A stretch of 64,000 nt of DNA from an uncultured archaeon (GTDB lineage Archaea; Thermoproteota; Bathyarchaeia; 40CM-2-53-6; CALIRQ01). Below are positions 19,087-29,778 of this stretch, in pieces (within the stretch, counting starts at the first letter, position 1; each line of letters starts with the position of its first letter). Where the stretch lies: the NCBI GenBank assembly GCA_938042195.1, contig CALIRQ010000019.1, forward strand, positions 1 through 64,000, given 5' to 3'. Under the pieces are notes generated by a model. The model was not told where the DNA came from and did not search any database. It saw only the letters and a program-made list of their open reading frames with translations. The position numbers and the translations under genes are program-made.

Positions 19087-20058
19087 TCATCCCCTCCCAA
19101 GCTTCCTCTCGTATTCATCCCTCAGCCTTTGATACTCGGAGTCGGTTATCCTCCCGAGGGCCTTAAGCTCCTCGAGCCTCGCAAGCGCCCTAGCCGCCGC
19201 CAGATACTCCCAATCGGGCTTCCCCGCCCGGGCGATCCTGGCCCGCTTCCTCCTGAGGGCCATATAAGCGCCCAGCAGGGCCAAGATCGCCGCCAGCGCT
19301 GCCAAGGCCGCGCCGGGGGTCCGCCACCACGCCTCCTTCACGACCAAGCTCAGCGCCGCGGCCCTGACGATCCCGCCCCCCGATGCCATCGCCGTTATAT
19401 TATACCTACCCGCGGGCGCGTTCGCTGAGCAAATGATCACCAAGAGGACCGAAGAGGGGGGCTGGGCTGGGTTCCTGCTGAACATGAAGGAAACGCCTTC
19501 GGGCAAGCCCTGCAGGCTTAACTCCACGAGGGAGTCGAAGCCATGGAGTGGTTCGATCGAGATCGCGACCTCGGAGGAGCCCCCCTGCTGGACCTCCAAG
19601 ACGGTTGGGCGGGCGGATAACCTGAAATCCGGCTTGAATATGCCGAAGGTGAGCTGAGCCCTCGCCTCCCCGAACCCGATCTTCTCGGCCAATAGATATA
19701 CGGTATAGTTCCCCGATGCGTACTCGCCCCTGAGAGCGAACTCATCCTCGTAGGCCCCATCGGCGCCGGTGAAGAGAAGGGCTATGTGGACCGTGGAGCC
19801 CCTCGGATCCTTCACTTGGAGCGAAACGGAGGCGCTCGGGACGGCCATGCCCCGGAGGGTGGTCACCCTCCCCCTTATCCTAACGATGTGGAGGCCGGAG
19901 CGCAGCTCCGCCTCCGCCGAAAGGGAGGCTTGGATCCCTTGGGCCGAGGCCGGCTCGAGGATTGGGTAAAGGACCAGGGCGGCTATCAGGGCGAGGGCGA
20001 TCGTTCTCCGCAAGCGCCGAGCACCATCCCCCGGCCCTTCTATGGCCGGAGGTTCCAT
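19087..20058 (-). CDS. Membrane-anchored secreted protein with Ig/macroglobulin-like domains and C-terminal SHOCT-like motif
   Basis: N-terminal hydrophobic segment, TM near residue 245, C-terminal LARLEELKALGRITDSEYQRLRDEYERKLG. Confidence 0.7.
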   Translation of the reverse strand: MEPPAIEGPGDGARRLRRTIALALIAALVLYPILEPASAQGIQASLSAEAELRSGLHIVRIRGRVTTLRGMAVPSASVSLQVKDPRGSTVHIALLFTGADGAYEDEFALRGEYASGNYTVYLLAEKIGFGEARAQLTFGIFKPDFRLSARPTVLEVQQGGSSEVAISIEPLHGFDSLVELSLQGLPEGVSFMFSRNPAQPPSSVLLVIICSANAPAGRYNITAMASGGGIVRAAALSLVVKEAWWRTPGAALAALAAILALLGAYMALRRKRARIARAGKPDWEYLAAARALARLEELKALGRITDSEYQRLRDEYERKLGRG

Positions 20059-20189
20059 TTCGCTTTCGCGGCTGGGTTAAAAAAGATGCGCCGAGGTGGG
20101 AGAGGGATTTTTTAAATAGCGACCGTTTTCGCAACGATTACCTCCATCGCTCGACTGGCTCTTGGGGGTTGGATATTCACGAGGATAGG

Positions 20190-21012
20190 CGTGATGTCCA
20201 CCCCTCATGAGAGCACGCCCTCAAGGAGATACGGCGGAGTCGAGAGGGTCCTCCACTACTTGGTCCGAGGGGCTCGTGGAGGGGGATGAGGTCATCCTCT
20301 TCGCCACGGGGGACTCATTTGGAGCGCGCGCTATCCGAGCTCAAGGACCATGGGGTGGACCTCATACATAATCATTGTAACGGGAGGGGGCATGAGGTTA
20401 CTTGAGCGGACATCGCGCGAGGTCCCCCTCCTACGACCCTACAGGGAATCTTTCGCCGAAGGCAGTGGAGCGCCGCGTTCAGAGGCCTGCATTCGCGGCC
20501 ATAAGCGATAGGCAGATGGCACTCCACCCCTTCCTCAGATTCGTCGGAGAGTACAATGGCATCGAGGCTTCGGAATATCACTTCAGGGAGGATAAGGAAG
20601 ATTACCTCCTTTATGTCGGAGTCATGGCCCCGCATAAGGGACCCCACATAGCGATAGATGTGGCGAAGAGCGCGGGGGCAAAGCCGGTCCTAGCGGGGAA
20701 AGTTGAGGCTATCTATTGGGATTATTATTTCGAGAAATGTATCAAGCCTCATCTTGGGGGGCGTAAAGTTCCTCGGGAAGGTTTAGCGAGGCCGAGGATA
20801 GGGCGCTAATGGGAAGGGCCAAATGCGTACTTTTCACATCGATCTACGAGGAGCCCTTCGGCTTGGTCATGGCAGAGGCAATGGCCTGCGGCACACCGGT
20901 AGTCGGCTTCGGGAAGGAAGCGGTTCCGGAGGTGATCGCCGGCAGGGTCTCGGGCTATGTCGTGAATAGCCTCCGCGCCATGCGCAAAGCCGTAAGAGAG
21001 TGGAGTCGATAG
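20190..21012 (+). pseudogene. Decayed GT4-family glycosyltransferase
   Basis: Fragments in different frames: MSTPHESTPSRRYGGVERVLHYLVRG, DEVILFATG, ERALSELKDHGVDLIHNH, DYLLYVGVMAPHKGPHIAIDVAKSAG, YEEPFGLVMAEAMACGTPVVGFGKEAVPEVI. Confidence 0.8.
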
Positions 21013-21223
21013 AGCCTAAAGCTTGCAGGGGCCATGTGGAGAGAGGATTCAATGCGGAGAGAATTGTTGAGGAGTATCTTGGGCCGTATAGGGCATTATT
21101 GCGCGAGCCCCTTCCGAGCCTCGAGGCAAGCGGCAGGGCCCTTGGGGCGGAGATGTCAGCCAAGCCCCAGCGGGCCTATCCGATGGAGGGGCCAAAAGGC
21201 CCGGGGTCCGGTTCAGCGCGCCC

Positions 21224-22774
21224 TTAGCTGAAAAGCCTATCAATCCTCTCCTTAGGCGGCTTGGGCGTCAGGAGGCTGACGAGGAAGTATAGGGCGCCGC
21301 AACCGATGAACGTGGCCAGTTGCCAATACCCCCATCCCCAAGCATTGATCGTATATACGTAATAGCCCCCCAAGGCGCACATCGCCATGCCGTACGCTAT
21401 GCAAGCCATCGCCCCGTACTTGGTTGCCCCCTTCCAATAGAAGGAGACCGCGACGACGAAGAAGAATATGCTCCCCAGCCCGACGGCCGCCCCGGCCATC
21501 AAATAGGCCAATAAGGGCGGCGGGCGCGCGATGGCCCAATAAAGCGGTATGAGGGCGAAGATGGGTATCAGGATCCTCGTCAGCGCCAGCAGGGTCCCCT
21601 TGCTCGCCTTGGGCATATAAATGCCCAGGATGTCCTTCGCAACGTTGCCCGCCATCACCATAACCATCGCGGCGAGCGTCGACAGCGAGGCGGCGAAGAC
21701 CGCCACCAAGTAGAGCGTCGAGAGCGGTACGCCCCCGATGACCATCGCCAGTAGCGGGGCCGCCGCGTCCCTGCCCAAGCCGCTCGGCATCCCGGGGATG
21801 CCGGCCAGCCTCGGCCCGAAATGGGCCCTAGCAGCCAATCCGACTATAAGGTTCGCCCATGGGACGGATCCGCCGATGGCTATAACGGCCATCATTATGG
21901 CGAAATCCCTCTTGGTGAACTTCCTCATCCCGAGGAACCTGGCGACGTTGTGGGGGAAACCTATGGCCATCGTGAAGAACATTATGGCCGTGGCCAATAC
22001 GCCGACCCAATCGGCGGCGAACTGCGCGGCCGGGACCCCGGATAGCTTAGGGTTTACTAGGCCAACCAGCTCCGGGGCCTGCGCCGCCAATCGGGCGTTC
22101 AGGGCCTCGGGGCCGCCCGCGAAGGCGAGGGAGGCTATGCCCAAGGCGAAGCACCCAATCGTCAGCAAAAGGCCCTGAAGGGCCAACGTCCATTGGGTCC
22201 CGGTATAACCCCCGAAGGCCAAATAGATGAAGGCCACGAAGGCGCTCAGGAGCATGCAGACCTCCCAAGGATAGCCCGTTATGGCGTACCAAGCGGTCGC
22301 GCCCGCGGTGTACTGGCCCACGGAATATACCATCAGCAATATTATCATGGCCGCCGCGGCCATGGCTTGGGTCAGCTTGCTATCGAACCTTATGCCTATT
22401 ACGTCGGGCACGGTCGCGGCCCCGAATTTGGCCGAGTAGGCCCTCATCTTAGGGCCCGTTATGAGGGCCGCCGGCGCCAAGCCGAGGAGCGTCCAAACGC
22501 CGGCCAGCCACATCCCGGGCCATCCGAACCAATAGGTGATGCCCATGAGCCCCAAGGAGGCCCAGCCGCTCATCCACGTCGCGCAGAGGGCCAAGCCCGT
22601 TATGACGGGCCCTATATCCCTCCCGCCTACCAGGAAGAGCTCGAAGCTCGAGGAGCGCTTCTTGGCCATGAAGCCGAGCAGTATGCAGGCGATCAAGAAG
22701 CCCGCTAGGGCGAGGGCCCCGCTCACGAAGTACTCGGGCGTGGGCTTCGGCGGATCGGGCCAGCTGGGCGCCAT
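21224..22774 (-). CDS. Sodium:solute symporter (SSS family)
   Basis: Multi-TM protein with an SSS-like core. Confidence 0.9.
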   Translation of the reverse strand: MAPSWPDPPKPTPEYFVSGALALAGFLIACILLGFMAKKRSSSFELFLVGGRDIGPVITGLALCATWMSGWASLGLMGITYWFGWPGMWLAGVWTLLGLAPAALITGPKMRAYSAKFGAATVPDVIGIRFDSKLTQAMAAAAMIILLMVYSVGQYTAGATAWYAITGYPWEVCMLLSAFVAFIYLAFGGYTGTQWTLALQGLLLTIGCFALGIASLAFAGGPEALNARLAAQAPELVGLVNPKLSGVPAAQFAADWVGVLATAIMFFTMAIGFPHNVARFLGMRKFTKRDFAIMMAVIAIGGSVPWANLIVGLAARAHFGPRLAGIPGMPSGLGRDAAAPLLAMVIGGVPLSTLYLVAVFAASLSTLAAMVMVMAGNVAKDILGIYMPKASKGTLLALTRILIPIFALIPLYWAIARPPPLLAYLMAGAAVGLGSIFFFVVAVSFYWKGATKYGAMACIAYGMAMCALGGYYVYTINAWGWGYWQLATFIGCGALYFLVSLLTPKPPKERIDRLFS

Positions 22775-22778
22775 GGCA

Positions 22779-22883
22779 TCATTCCCCCCAATGCCTCAAC
22801 CTCAACCAGGTCCCGATTAGGACCAGTAGGAGGCTACCAATAATGACCGCCATCAGGGCAGTCCAAGCGCTCGGCTCAGCCAT
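22779..22883 (-). CDS. 34-aa single-TM protein upstream of symporter (putative small accessory subunit)
   Basis: Manual translation MAEPSAWTALMAVIIGSLLLVLIGTWLRLRHWGE*; stop is 4 nt from the symporter ATG. Confidence 0.65.
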   Translation of the reverse strand: MAEPSAWTALMAVIIGSLLLVLIGTWLRLRHWGE

Positions 22884-23193
22884 GCCAACAACACCCCCAT
22901 CCTAGCCCGGGCATGGAGCGGGCCGAAGATCCGGTGTCGTTTTGAAGCCGTTCCAAAAGCCGCACCTCCGCCGTTCAGCGCGGGGGTGGGCTCAGCGGAA
23001 GAAGAACGCCGAGCCGAAGGGAGCTATCCCGAACCCCACGCCTCGCGGCAACTTTAATCGAATTGTGCGAGGACCTGTCGATATATAAAACTTGTGCCCT
23101 CGAATGGCAGGGCATGGGAGCCATTAGATTGCCTCCAACCGCCTCTGGGGGCCGAGCGATAGCCCATTGCCAATAATTGGCAATGGATCCATT

Positions 23194-23547
23194 TCACTTG
23201 AGGATCGCCCTGATCGGCCTCAATACCCTCTTCAGGGGATCCAGCATCAAGCCGAATATCTCCAAGGTCACGGTGCCCAGCAGATCCTCATCCTCGGGTT
23301 CGCCCAAGATTACCGGGCTGTGGTATTCCCCGTGGGGCGGGAGCTCTATGATCGCTTCGGAGAGCCGGCGGGATATCGCGGAGCCGTCGGCTAGGATCAG
23401 CTCAACGGTCCTTTTCGGCTCCAAGCCCAAGCGCTCCCATAGGCCGCGCCGGAGGACCGTATAGGTGGCGCCCGAATCGACGAGGAATTTAACCCTCTCC
23501 TCCCTTCCCCTCCACTTCACGAGGCCCTCTATGTAAACAATGCCCAC
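23194..23547 (-). CDS. Retropepsin-like (clan AA) aspartic protease domain protein
   Basis: FLVDSGATYTVL active-site motif, 117 aa. Confidence 0.8.
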   Translation of the reverse strand: MGIVYIEGLVKWRGREERVKFLVDSGATYTVLRRGLWERLGLEPKRTVELILADGSAISRRLSEAIIELPPHGEYHSPVILGEPEDEDLLGTVTLEIFGLMLDPLKRVLRPIRAILK

Positions 23548-23605
23548 AAGGGATTCGCATCCGAATTTGGTAAATAAACCTTTTCAGTTTTTCCGAACCA
23601 AGGCC

Positions 23606-24870
23606 TCAATTGGCGCCCCGGGGCGATGGCAACGTCGATCCGGCGTAGGGCATGAGTATTATCGAGGCATCGCTCCCATGCGCATCGAGGGCCGCCCGGA
23701 GGGCCTCTTCGATCGAGCTCGCAGATTCCAAGAGGCCCTTTCCCCCGAGGTCCTCCGAGATCATCCTCCGGAGTCCCGGGCCAGAGACGGCGACGATTCT
23801 CGCGCGCTTTGCGAGCCGAGCTATCGCGAAGGCCTTATGGCCGCCGAGGGCGAATCCCTCCCTCAGCCTCTCGATTATGTCGTCCGGACAGGAGGCCTCC
23901 ATAATCCATTCCTCGAAGGTTTCATCCCCCAATCCCTCGGGGCACTCCGCTAATAGTATGATCGTCCCCCCATCCTTAACGGCGTATAAGGCATTATCCA
24001 AGGCCTTCTGGGATTTGTAGAGGTTTATGTCCTTCGGGAAGCCCCCGGCCGAGGCTATCACTATATCGGCCCTCCGATCTATCGGGACCTTATACATGAG
24101 GTCGTTTGTTTTAACCGCCGCCCTATGGGCCTTGAAGTCCCCGGCCACTGCTTGGACGATGCCCTTATCCTCATTGAGGACCACATTGAGTATATAATCC
24201 ATGCCCGCGATCCTAGCGCCCTCTTCGATATCATCCCTGACCGGGTTCCCCTCCACGACTCCAGGCTCGGCCCTTGGGAGCGTCATCATGGAGTGATTTT
24301 GCTGTATGGTATCGAAGGATGAAACGCCCGGCAGAAGAGATTTCCCCCCTCCGCTATATCCCGCGAAATAATGTATGTCCACATTAGCTATACCTATCTT
24401 GAAGTCGCAATCGAGAGCTCGCTTGTTTATCGAAACATCCGTACCGCGCCTCGTCCTCCCAACGTATTCTAAATTCGCCTTGTCCTTCGAATCGTGGTTC
24501 ACGACCTTCCTGCCCAGGATCCCCGGGCCGATCAGTTTGTTCATATCCTCGGCCGTTTGTTTCCTATGCATCCCATTTGCAAAAAATATCGTCATATCCA
24601 CATCTCCAACCCCGGCCCCGTTCAGCTCATCGATGACGTGGGGCAGGATTTTATGGCTCGGACAGGGCCTAGTTATATCGCTGACCAAGAGGGCGACCCT
24701 CATGCCCCTCCGGACGAGGTCCCTCAGCTTCCCATGGCCGATGGGCCGTTCGAGCGCGCCCCTCACCTCTTCCGCCTCGCTTTTGGCCGGGAGCTCGGGC
24801 TTGAGTATTGAAATGAGGTCCCTCTTTGGGGATTTAACTCCCCTCTCCCATATTTTAGCCTGACCCTCAC
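23606..24870 (-). CDS. LarA-like nickel-dependent racemase family (DUF2088), apparent 5' frameshift
   Basis: VALLVSDITRPCPSHKILPHV, FANGMHRKQT, HYFAGYSGGGKSLLPGVSS. N-terminal VRVRLKYGRGE lies in another frame from 24870. Confidence 0.8.
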
Positions 24871-25260
24871 CCCATCTCTCCCTCGCTCGCGTATGTGCAG
24901 GTGAAATTTTAAACGATATTTTTGAGAAACCAGCACCCCAGCTGGATTAGAGAGCGCCTCCCGAGGAAGGGACGCTCGTGCTTGGGATGGACCTCGCGTT
25001 GGGATAGATTATAGATGCGCCGAACATTGTCATTTGAGTTTGGGTTTCTCCCCGCCCGCCTCGGGGACGCGATTTTTTATGAATTACCTAGTACGGCTGG
25101 GGCAACGCGCCCTTCGCCTCGCGTTCATCGACCATCGCATGGGCGATTTTCCCCTTGGCTTATGGGGGCGGGAAGGTTTTCAATAGAACGATTTCCAAAT
25201 CATGGGGCATCTTTCGGATGGGCCATTCCAGCTTCGGCCATCCCAATGGGGCCGGGTAGG

Positions 25261-26418
25261 TCATTTCGTCCTTATCTCAACTACGTCTCGATCCATCAAT
25301 ATGTGGGATGGCCCGACCCTCTCGCCCGGATATTTGCTGGATGGCCCCCAAACCCTGGCATATTTGTAATTCTCCAGGAGCGAGGAATGTATCCTCTTGG
25401 CGAGATCCGCGACGCTCGATCCCGCCTTGAGGATGAACGGCTCCCCGCTCGGCTCCCGCTCATTCGGCTCCTTCGTATAAACCCGTATTATGCCCAAGGC
25501 CCTCAACAGCTCCGATCCTATCAGGCCCAGGCCCTCCCCGGTCGAGGCGGAGACCTTGAGCACTGGGATGCCATCCCCGGCCACTTCCTTGAGCCTGGCG
25601 AACTTTTCGGGATCGCCTTCCAAATCGGATTTATTCGCCAATACGAGGCAGGGCTTGTAGATCTTCCGGATGCTCAGCAGGGCGTCCTCTATTTCCTCGA
25701 GGCTCGCATCCCCTTGGATCCTGACGATCACGCCCCTAAGGCCCAGCCCCAGGACCATCTTCTTGACGTCCTCGATCGTACAGCCCACAAGCCTCCCGGA
25801 TGCGATGATCCTCGGCTCCCCGATGCCCTTCGCCCTCTCGACCTCCACGCTGGTCCTTGGGGGGATCGGCGATATCCCGGCGGCATCGAGCTCTCCCAAT
25901 ATCCATTCTAGGTCTTTGGCAGCATCGCCGCTCAGGTCCACCATTATCATTAAGCCATCCGCCCTTCTGATCATATCGATCGCCTCCGGCTCCAATCCGC
26001 CCTCGGTGAGCGCGGGCATCTCGACGAGCTGGAACCTTATGTCCTCGAATCGCATGACTCCGGGCGTTGGGGACCTGGTGGTGAATGGATGGGATGCTAT
26101 CTCCGGCCTCGCGTTCGTCAGGGCCGATAGGAGGAGGCTCTTCCCTACGTTCGTCGGCCCGATGATCAATATCTGGGCGGCCCCCTCCTTCTCCAAAACG
26201 GGCTTGGAGGGACCTTTCCTCCTCTCCTTCCGCTCCTCCAGCTCCGCCTTAAGGGCGGCTATCTTCCTCTTCACCTGGTCCCTCAGCCTCTCGTTGCCCT
26301 TATGCTTCGGTATGGCCGAAAGGAACTCCTGGAGGGCCTTGATCTTCTCCTCCGGATCCTTTATGGCGATTGCCCTCTCCCACTTCGCCTTTGCCTCGGC
26401 GGTGAGGTTGGCCGGCAT
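25261..26418 (-). CDS. OBG/DRG-type GTPase with C-terminal TGS domain
   Basis: GPTNVGKSLLLSALTNA, LANKSDLEG, C-terminal VWGPSSKYPGERVGPSHILMDRDVVEIRTK. Confidence 0.9.
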   Translation of the reverse strand: MPANLTAEAKAKWERAIAIKDPEEKIKALQEFLSAIPKHKGNERLRDQVKRKIAALKAELEERKERRKGPSKPVLEKEGAAQILIIGPTNVGKSLLLSALTNARPEIASHPFTTRSPTPGVMRFEDIRFQLVEMPALTEGGLEPEAIDMIRRADGLMIMVDLSGDAAKDLEWILGELDAAGISPIPPRTSVEVERAKGIGEPRIIASGRLVGCTIEDVKKMVLGLGLRGVIVRIQGDASLEEIEDALLSIRKIYKPCLVLANKSDLEGDPEKFARLKEVAGDGIPVLKVSASTGEGLGLIGSELLRALGIIRVYTKEPNEREPSGEPFILKAGSSVADLAKRIHSSLLENYKYARVWGPSSKYPGERVGPSHILMDRDVVEIRTK

Positions 26419-27068
26419 TCCCGGGGCGCCCCGATGGGTTTTGGAGAGGGGCCTTTTATCCCTGTCTCTCTCCCCTATGGCGGCTCATCTTCCATGCATC
26501 GCCATCCCAGCCCATTTCGGACTAGGATTTTGGAAAATCATCGATCCAGGGCCATCGCTACCCGACCCCAACCAATCCTTATCGCGGCGATGCCTCGCCA
26601 TGGCCAGCCCGCTCTCCAGGCCCAGGAGGCCTTTAGGGGCATAACGATCGCCATGGGCTGAGGCGACCCGCCAGTAGCGTCTCCGCCCATTACGCGCGCC
26701 CACTGGGCTGAATGAGGACCCTCTGTTCGGGATTCAATTGCCCTCGAGCGCGGATTCCCTCCATTTGACGAAACGTATTTACTTACAATATGAATAATGA
26801 GGTGGCCGATTGAAGAGATTCAATGAATGGTGGTTCACGAGGAGAGTCCGAAGTCCAAAAGGCATGGGCTAGCCAAGGCGATGGGAAGTTTGAATTGGGG
26901 CAAACGCTTATCATGACCTGGGTTTGGAAAGGGCCGCCCCGCTGGGGATGAGGGCGCTGAGGAGGTCCCATTTCAATACGTCCTGTCCGTTTGGCGGAAA
27001 AATTGTTGAAGGGAATTGAAAGGAAAATTCACGTTTCAAAATTCCCTTTTCGATGGCGAGAGGAGAGG

Positions 27069-27860
27069 TTAACGGCCGGCCCTGAGGGCCGCCTCTCGCT
27101 CTCGGCATCCCTTAAGGTAGCCCTCGGCGGCCGAGGCCAAGAAATTTGTCACACCTGTGCAAAGATATTGAAAGCCGATCCTACGCCAGCGCTCGTAGGC
27201 GGCCGGATCCCTAGCTATCGTGCCCGCGGCCTTCCCGGCGGCGATGGCCATCCTCCCAATGCGCTCTATGGCGGCCAATACCTCCGGATGCGAGGGCTGG
27301 CCCGGATAGCCCATCGAGGACGAAAGATCCGTCGGGCCGATGAATATGGCGTCTATGCCCTCGACCTTAACTATCTCGGCGGCGTTCCCGAGGGCGTCGG
27401 CCGTCTCCACTTGGACTATCACCAGCGTCTCCTCATTCGCCATCTTGACGTAATCCCCCAGAGGCCGGCCTATGCCGTATCCAGCCGCCCTGACGCCCGC
27501 CAAGCCGCGGCGCCCCATCGGCGGGTACTTCGCCGACCTCACGACGGCCTCCGCCTCCGCCACCGAGTTGACCAATGGGATCTGTATGCCCATGGCGCCC
27601 GCATCCAGATAGCGCAGTATATTCTGCTGCAAGTTCAGGGCGATGCGGACCAGGGGAGTTATGCCAACGGCCTCGGCCGCCCGGATCATATGCTCAACCG
27701 TTTCCAGATCCGGTATCCCATGCTCGGCATCTATTATGGCGAAGTCGAAGCCCAATAGGCCGAGGATCTCGACGGCCGCCGGGGAGGGTATATTGCAAAA
27801 GGCCCCGATGACCGCCTCCCCGCGGCGGAGCTTCTCCTTGACCGGGTTCTTGCGCATCAT
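27069..27860 (-). CDS. HpcH/HpaI family aldolase
   Basis: GAFCNIPSPAAVEILGLLGFDFAIIDAEHGI, VQVETADALGNAAEIVKVEGIDAIFIGPTDLSSSMG. Confidence 0.92.
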   Translation of the reverse strand: MMRKNPVKEKLRRGEAVIGAFCNIPSPAAVEILGLLGFDFAIIDAEHGIPDLETVEHMIRAAEAVGITPLVRIALNLQQNILRYLDAGAMGIQIPLVNSVAEAEAVVRSAKYPPMGRRGLAGVRAAGYGIGRPLGDYVKMANEETLVIVQVETADALGNAAEIVKVEGIDAIFIGPTDLSSSMGYPGQPSHPEVLAAIERIGRMAIAAGKAAGTIARDPAAYERWRRIGFQYLCTGVTNFLASAAEGYLKGCREREAALRAGR

Positions 27861-28001
27861 GCGCCTTCCACCGCAGATCCCAAGCCCGGCTCGGGGATCA
27901 ACGCCCGCGGGCCTTGGGATCGCCCCCTTACTGCCCCTTTGGCCCTTTTAGCATTATCCCTTCCGCGGGAGGATCGACCGGTCCAGCCCGCGATTCCGCC
28001 G

Positions 28002-29147
28002 TCAAGCATATGCGGGCCCATCGATGCCAGGGTGGTCCTCGACGAAGGCCTCGTCGATCTCTATGCCGAGCCCGGGCCCTTCGGGAGGCTCCAGGGAGCC
28101 CTCAACGGCCCTTATGGGGTTCTTCAGGAGGCCCGTTATCAACGGATTATCCCACGAGGGCTCGTATTCGGCGATCAAGGCATTCGGAATGCTGACCAGT
28201 AGATGGAGCGCCGCCGCCATTCCGATGCCGGAGGGATATATATGGGGCGCGAGGGATATGCCCCAAGCATCGGCCATCGCGGCGATCTTCCTGAGTTCGG
28301 TCACGCCCCCCGACTTCGTCACATCGGGTTGGGCTATGTCTATTAGGCCCCATTGGATGAGGGGCTGAAATCCGAATCGTGCGAAGTGGTTCTCCCCGGC
28401 CGCGATCGGGATCCTCGCCCTCTTTGCCAAGGCCCTATATAGGGCGAGCCTGTCGGATGGAAAGGGCTCCTCGAGCCAAGCGACCCCCAGCTCGGCCAAT
28501 CGATCCGCCAGCCCGATCGCGTCCTTCGCCGACGAATAGCGCGAGTTGGCATCGGCCATCAGGTCCACATCATCCCCAAGCGCCTCCCTCGCGGCCCTGA
28601 TTAGCTCCGTATCTTCCTTGACCCCGCGCCCGATCCTGAGTTTAAGGGCCTTGAATCCCTCGCCGACATAGCGGCGCGCCTCCTCCAAGAGCTCATCGAT
28701 CCCCTTCCACCCCAGCGCCAGCCCCCCGACGTAAGCCCTGATCTTGGGGCGGCATTTCCCGCCCAGGAGGTTGTAGAGGGGCTGGCCCAAGGCCTTCCCC
28801 AATAGGTCCCAGAGCGCTATGTCGATCCCGCTGAGGGCTATGACGCCCGCGGAGCCGACGCCATGAGTGGGCGACGCCGGGGAATATTGGTAATAAAGCG
28901 TTTGCCAAATCAACTCGATCTGGAACGGGTCCCTCCCGAGCAAAAGGGGCCTCAGGTTGGCGTTGATAAGCTTCTCGATGACCGTGGGCGATTTCGCGTG
29001 ATGTGCCTCCCCAATGCCGACGAGCCCATTTTCCGTTTCAATCTTCACCAGGACTGCGTCCCTCTTGACGAACCTCCCGAACCCGGCCCTCGCCTCGCCC
29101 TCGATCGGAACCGAGACGGCCCTAGCTACGACTTCGCGTATCTTCAT
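28002..29147 (-). CDS. Mandelate racemase/muconate lactonizing (enolase superfamily) protein
   Basis: ALKLRIGRGVKEDTELIRAAREALGDDVDLMADANSRYSS, WLEEPFPSD, IAQPDVTKSGGVTE. Confidence 0.92.
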   Translation of the reverse strand: MKIREVVARAVSVPIEGEARAGFGRFVKRDAVLVKIETENGLVGIGEAHHAKSPTVIEKLINANLRPLLLGRDPFQIELIWQTLYYQYSPASPTHGVGSAGVIALSGIDIALWDLLGKALGQPLYNLLGGKCRPKIRAYVGGLALGWKGIDELLEEARRYVGEGFKALKLRIGRGVKEDTELIRAAREALGDDVDLMADANSRYSSAKDAIGLADRLAELGVAWLEEPFPSDRLALYRALAKRARIPIAAGENHFARFGFQPLIQWGLIDIAQPDVTKSGGVTELRKIAAMADAWGISLAPHIYPSGIGMAAALHLLVSIPNALIAEYEPSWDNPLITGLLKNPIRAVEGSLEPPEGPGLGIEIDEAFVEDHPGIDGPAYA

Positions 29148-29316
29148 GGGCTCCCTAAGGGATTGTGTATGCTTTTCTTTAATAAATCCGCTCCTAAAAG
29201 GATTCTCTTATAAGGGATTACGCTCGAAAATCGCTCCATTTCGGATTTGAGAGGCCGGTCAAATAGTAATTGTTTTAAAACCATTAGAGGCGGGAGTAGG
29301 TGAACGATTTTGAGGG

Positions 29317-29748
29317 TCATCCTTTCAACTTCTCAAGTATGATTGAAGGGCAGATCTTCTTGACGCCTTCGATCTTGCCAATGCTCTCCGACATGATCTT
29401 GGATAATTCTCTCCCATCCCTAGCCCAGATCTCCGCCATGATCATATGATCTCCTGTGGATGTTGCAACGCGCTTGACCTCCTCTATTTCACAGAGCCTA
29501 TGGGCAACTTCCAAAAGCTTAGATGGATCGACATCGATGCCGACTATAGCAACCGTATTGAAGCCTATTTTGGCCGGATCGATTATCACGGTAAATTTCC
29601 GAATGACTTCCCTCTCCCTAAGCGCCATCACCCTTTTCCTGACGGTGGACTCGTTCAGCCCCAGCTTCCTAGCAATCTCCGTGAATGTGAGGCTTCCATC
29701 GGCTTGTAGGAGCTCGAGGATTTTCAAATCGATTTGATCTACTACCAA
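29317..29748 (-). CDS. Lrp/AsnC family transcriptional regulator
   Basis: VDQIDLKILELLQADGSLTFTEIARKLGLNESTVRKRV HTH; C-terminal RAM domain. Confidence 0.93.
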   Translation of the reverse strand: MVVDQIDLKILELLQADGSLTFTEIARKLGLNESTVRKRVMALREREVIRKFTVIIDPAKIGFNTVAIVGIDVDPSKLLEVAHRLCEIEEVKRVATSTGDHMIMAEIWARDGRELSKIMSESIGKIEGVKKICPSIILEKLKG

Positions 29749-29778
29749 ATCAGTCCGCCTTTAATACTTTTTCATAGA

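Noticed and set aside
22900-23100. GC-rich structured-looking intergenic segment upstream of the symporter peptide
   Set aside because: No match to conserved RNase P, SRP or riboswitch core motifs that I could recognise.
25015-25911. 298-aa plus-strand ORF upstream of and antisense to the TGS GTPase
   Set aside because: Mostly antisense to a conserved GTPase; the 5' intergenic part has no recognisable motif.
26640-26730. Possible C/D-box sRNA (CTGA boxes near gggctgaggcg and gggctgaatgagg)
   Set aside because: No convincing RTGATGA C box or guide structure could be placed on either strand.
26760-27060. Possible remnant of an archaeal AAA ATPase (RFNEWWFTRRV-like fragment)
   Set aside because: Similarity too weak and frames too broken to support a call by eye.
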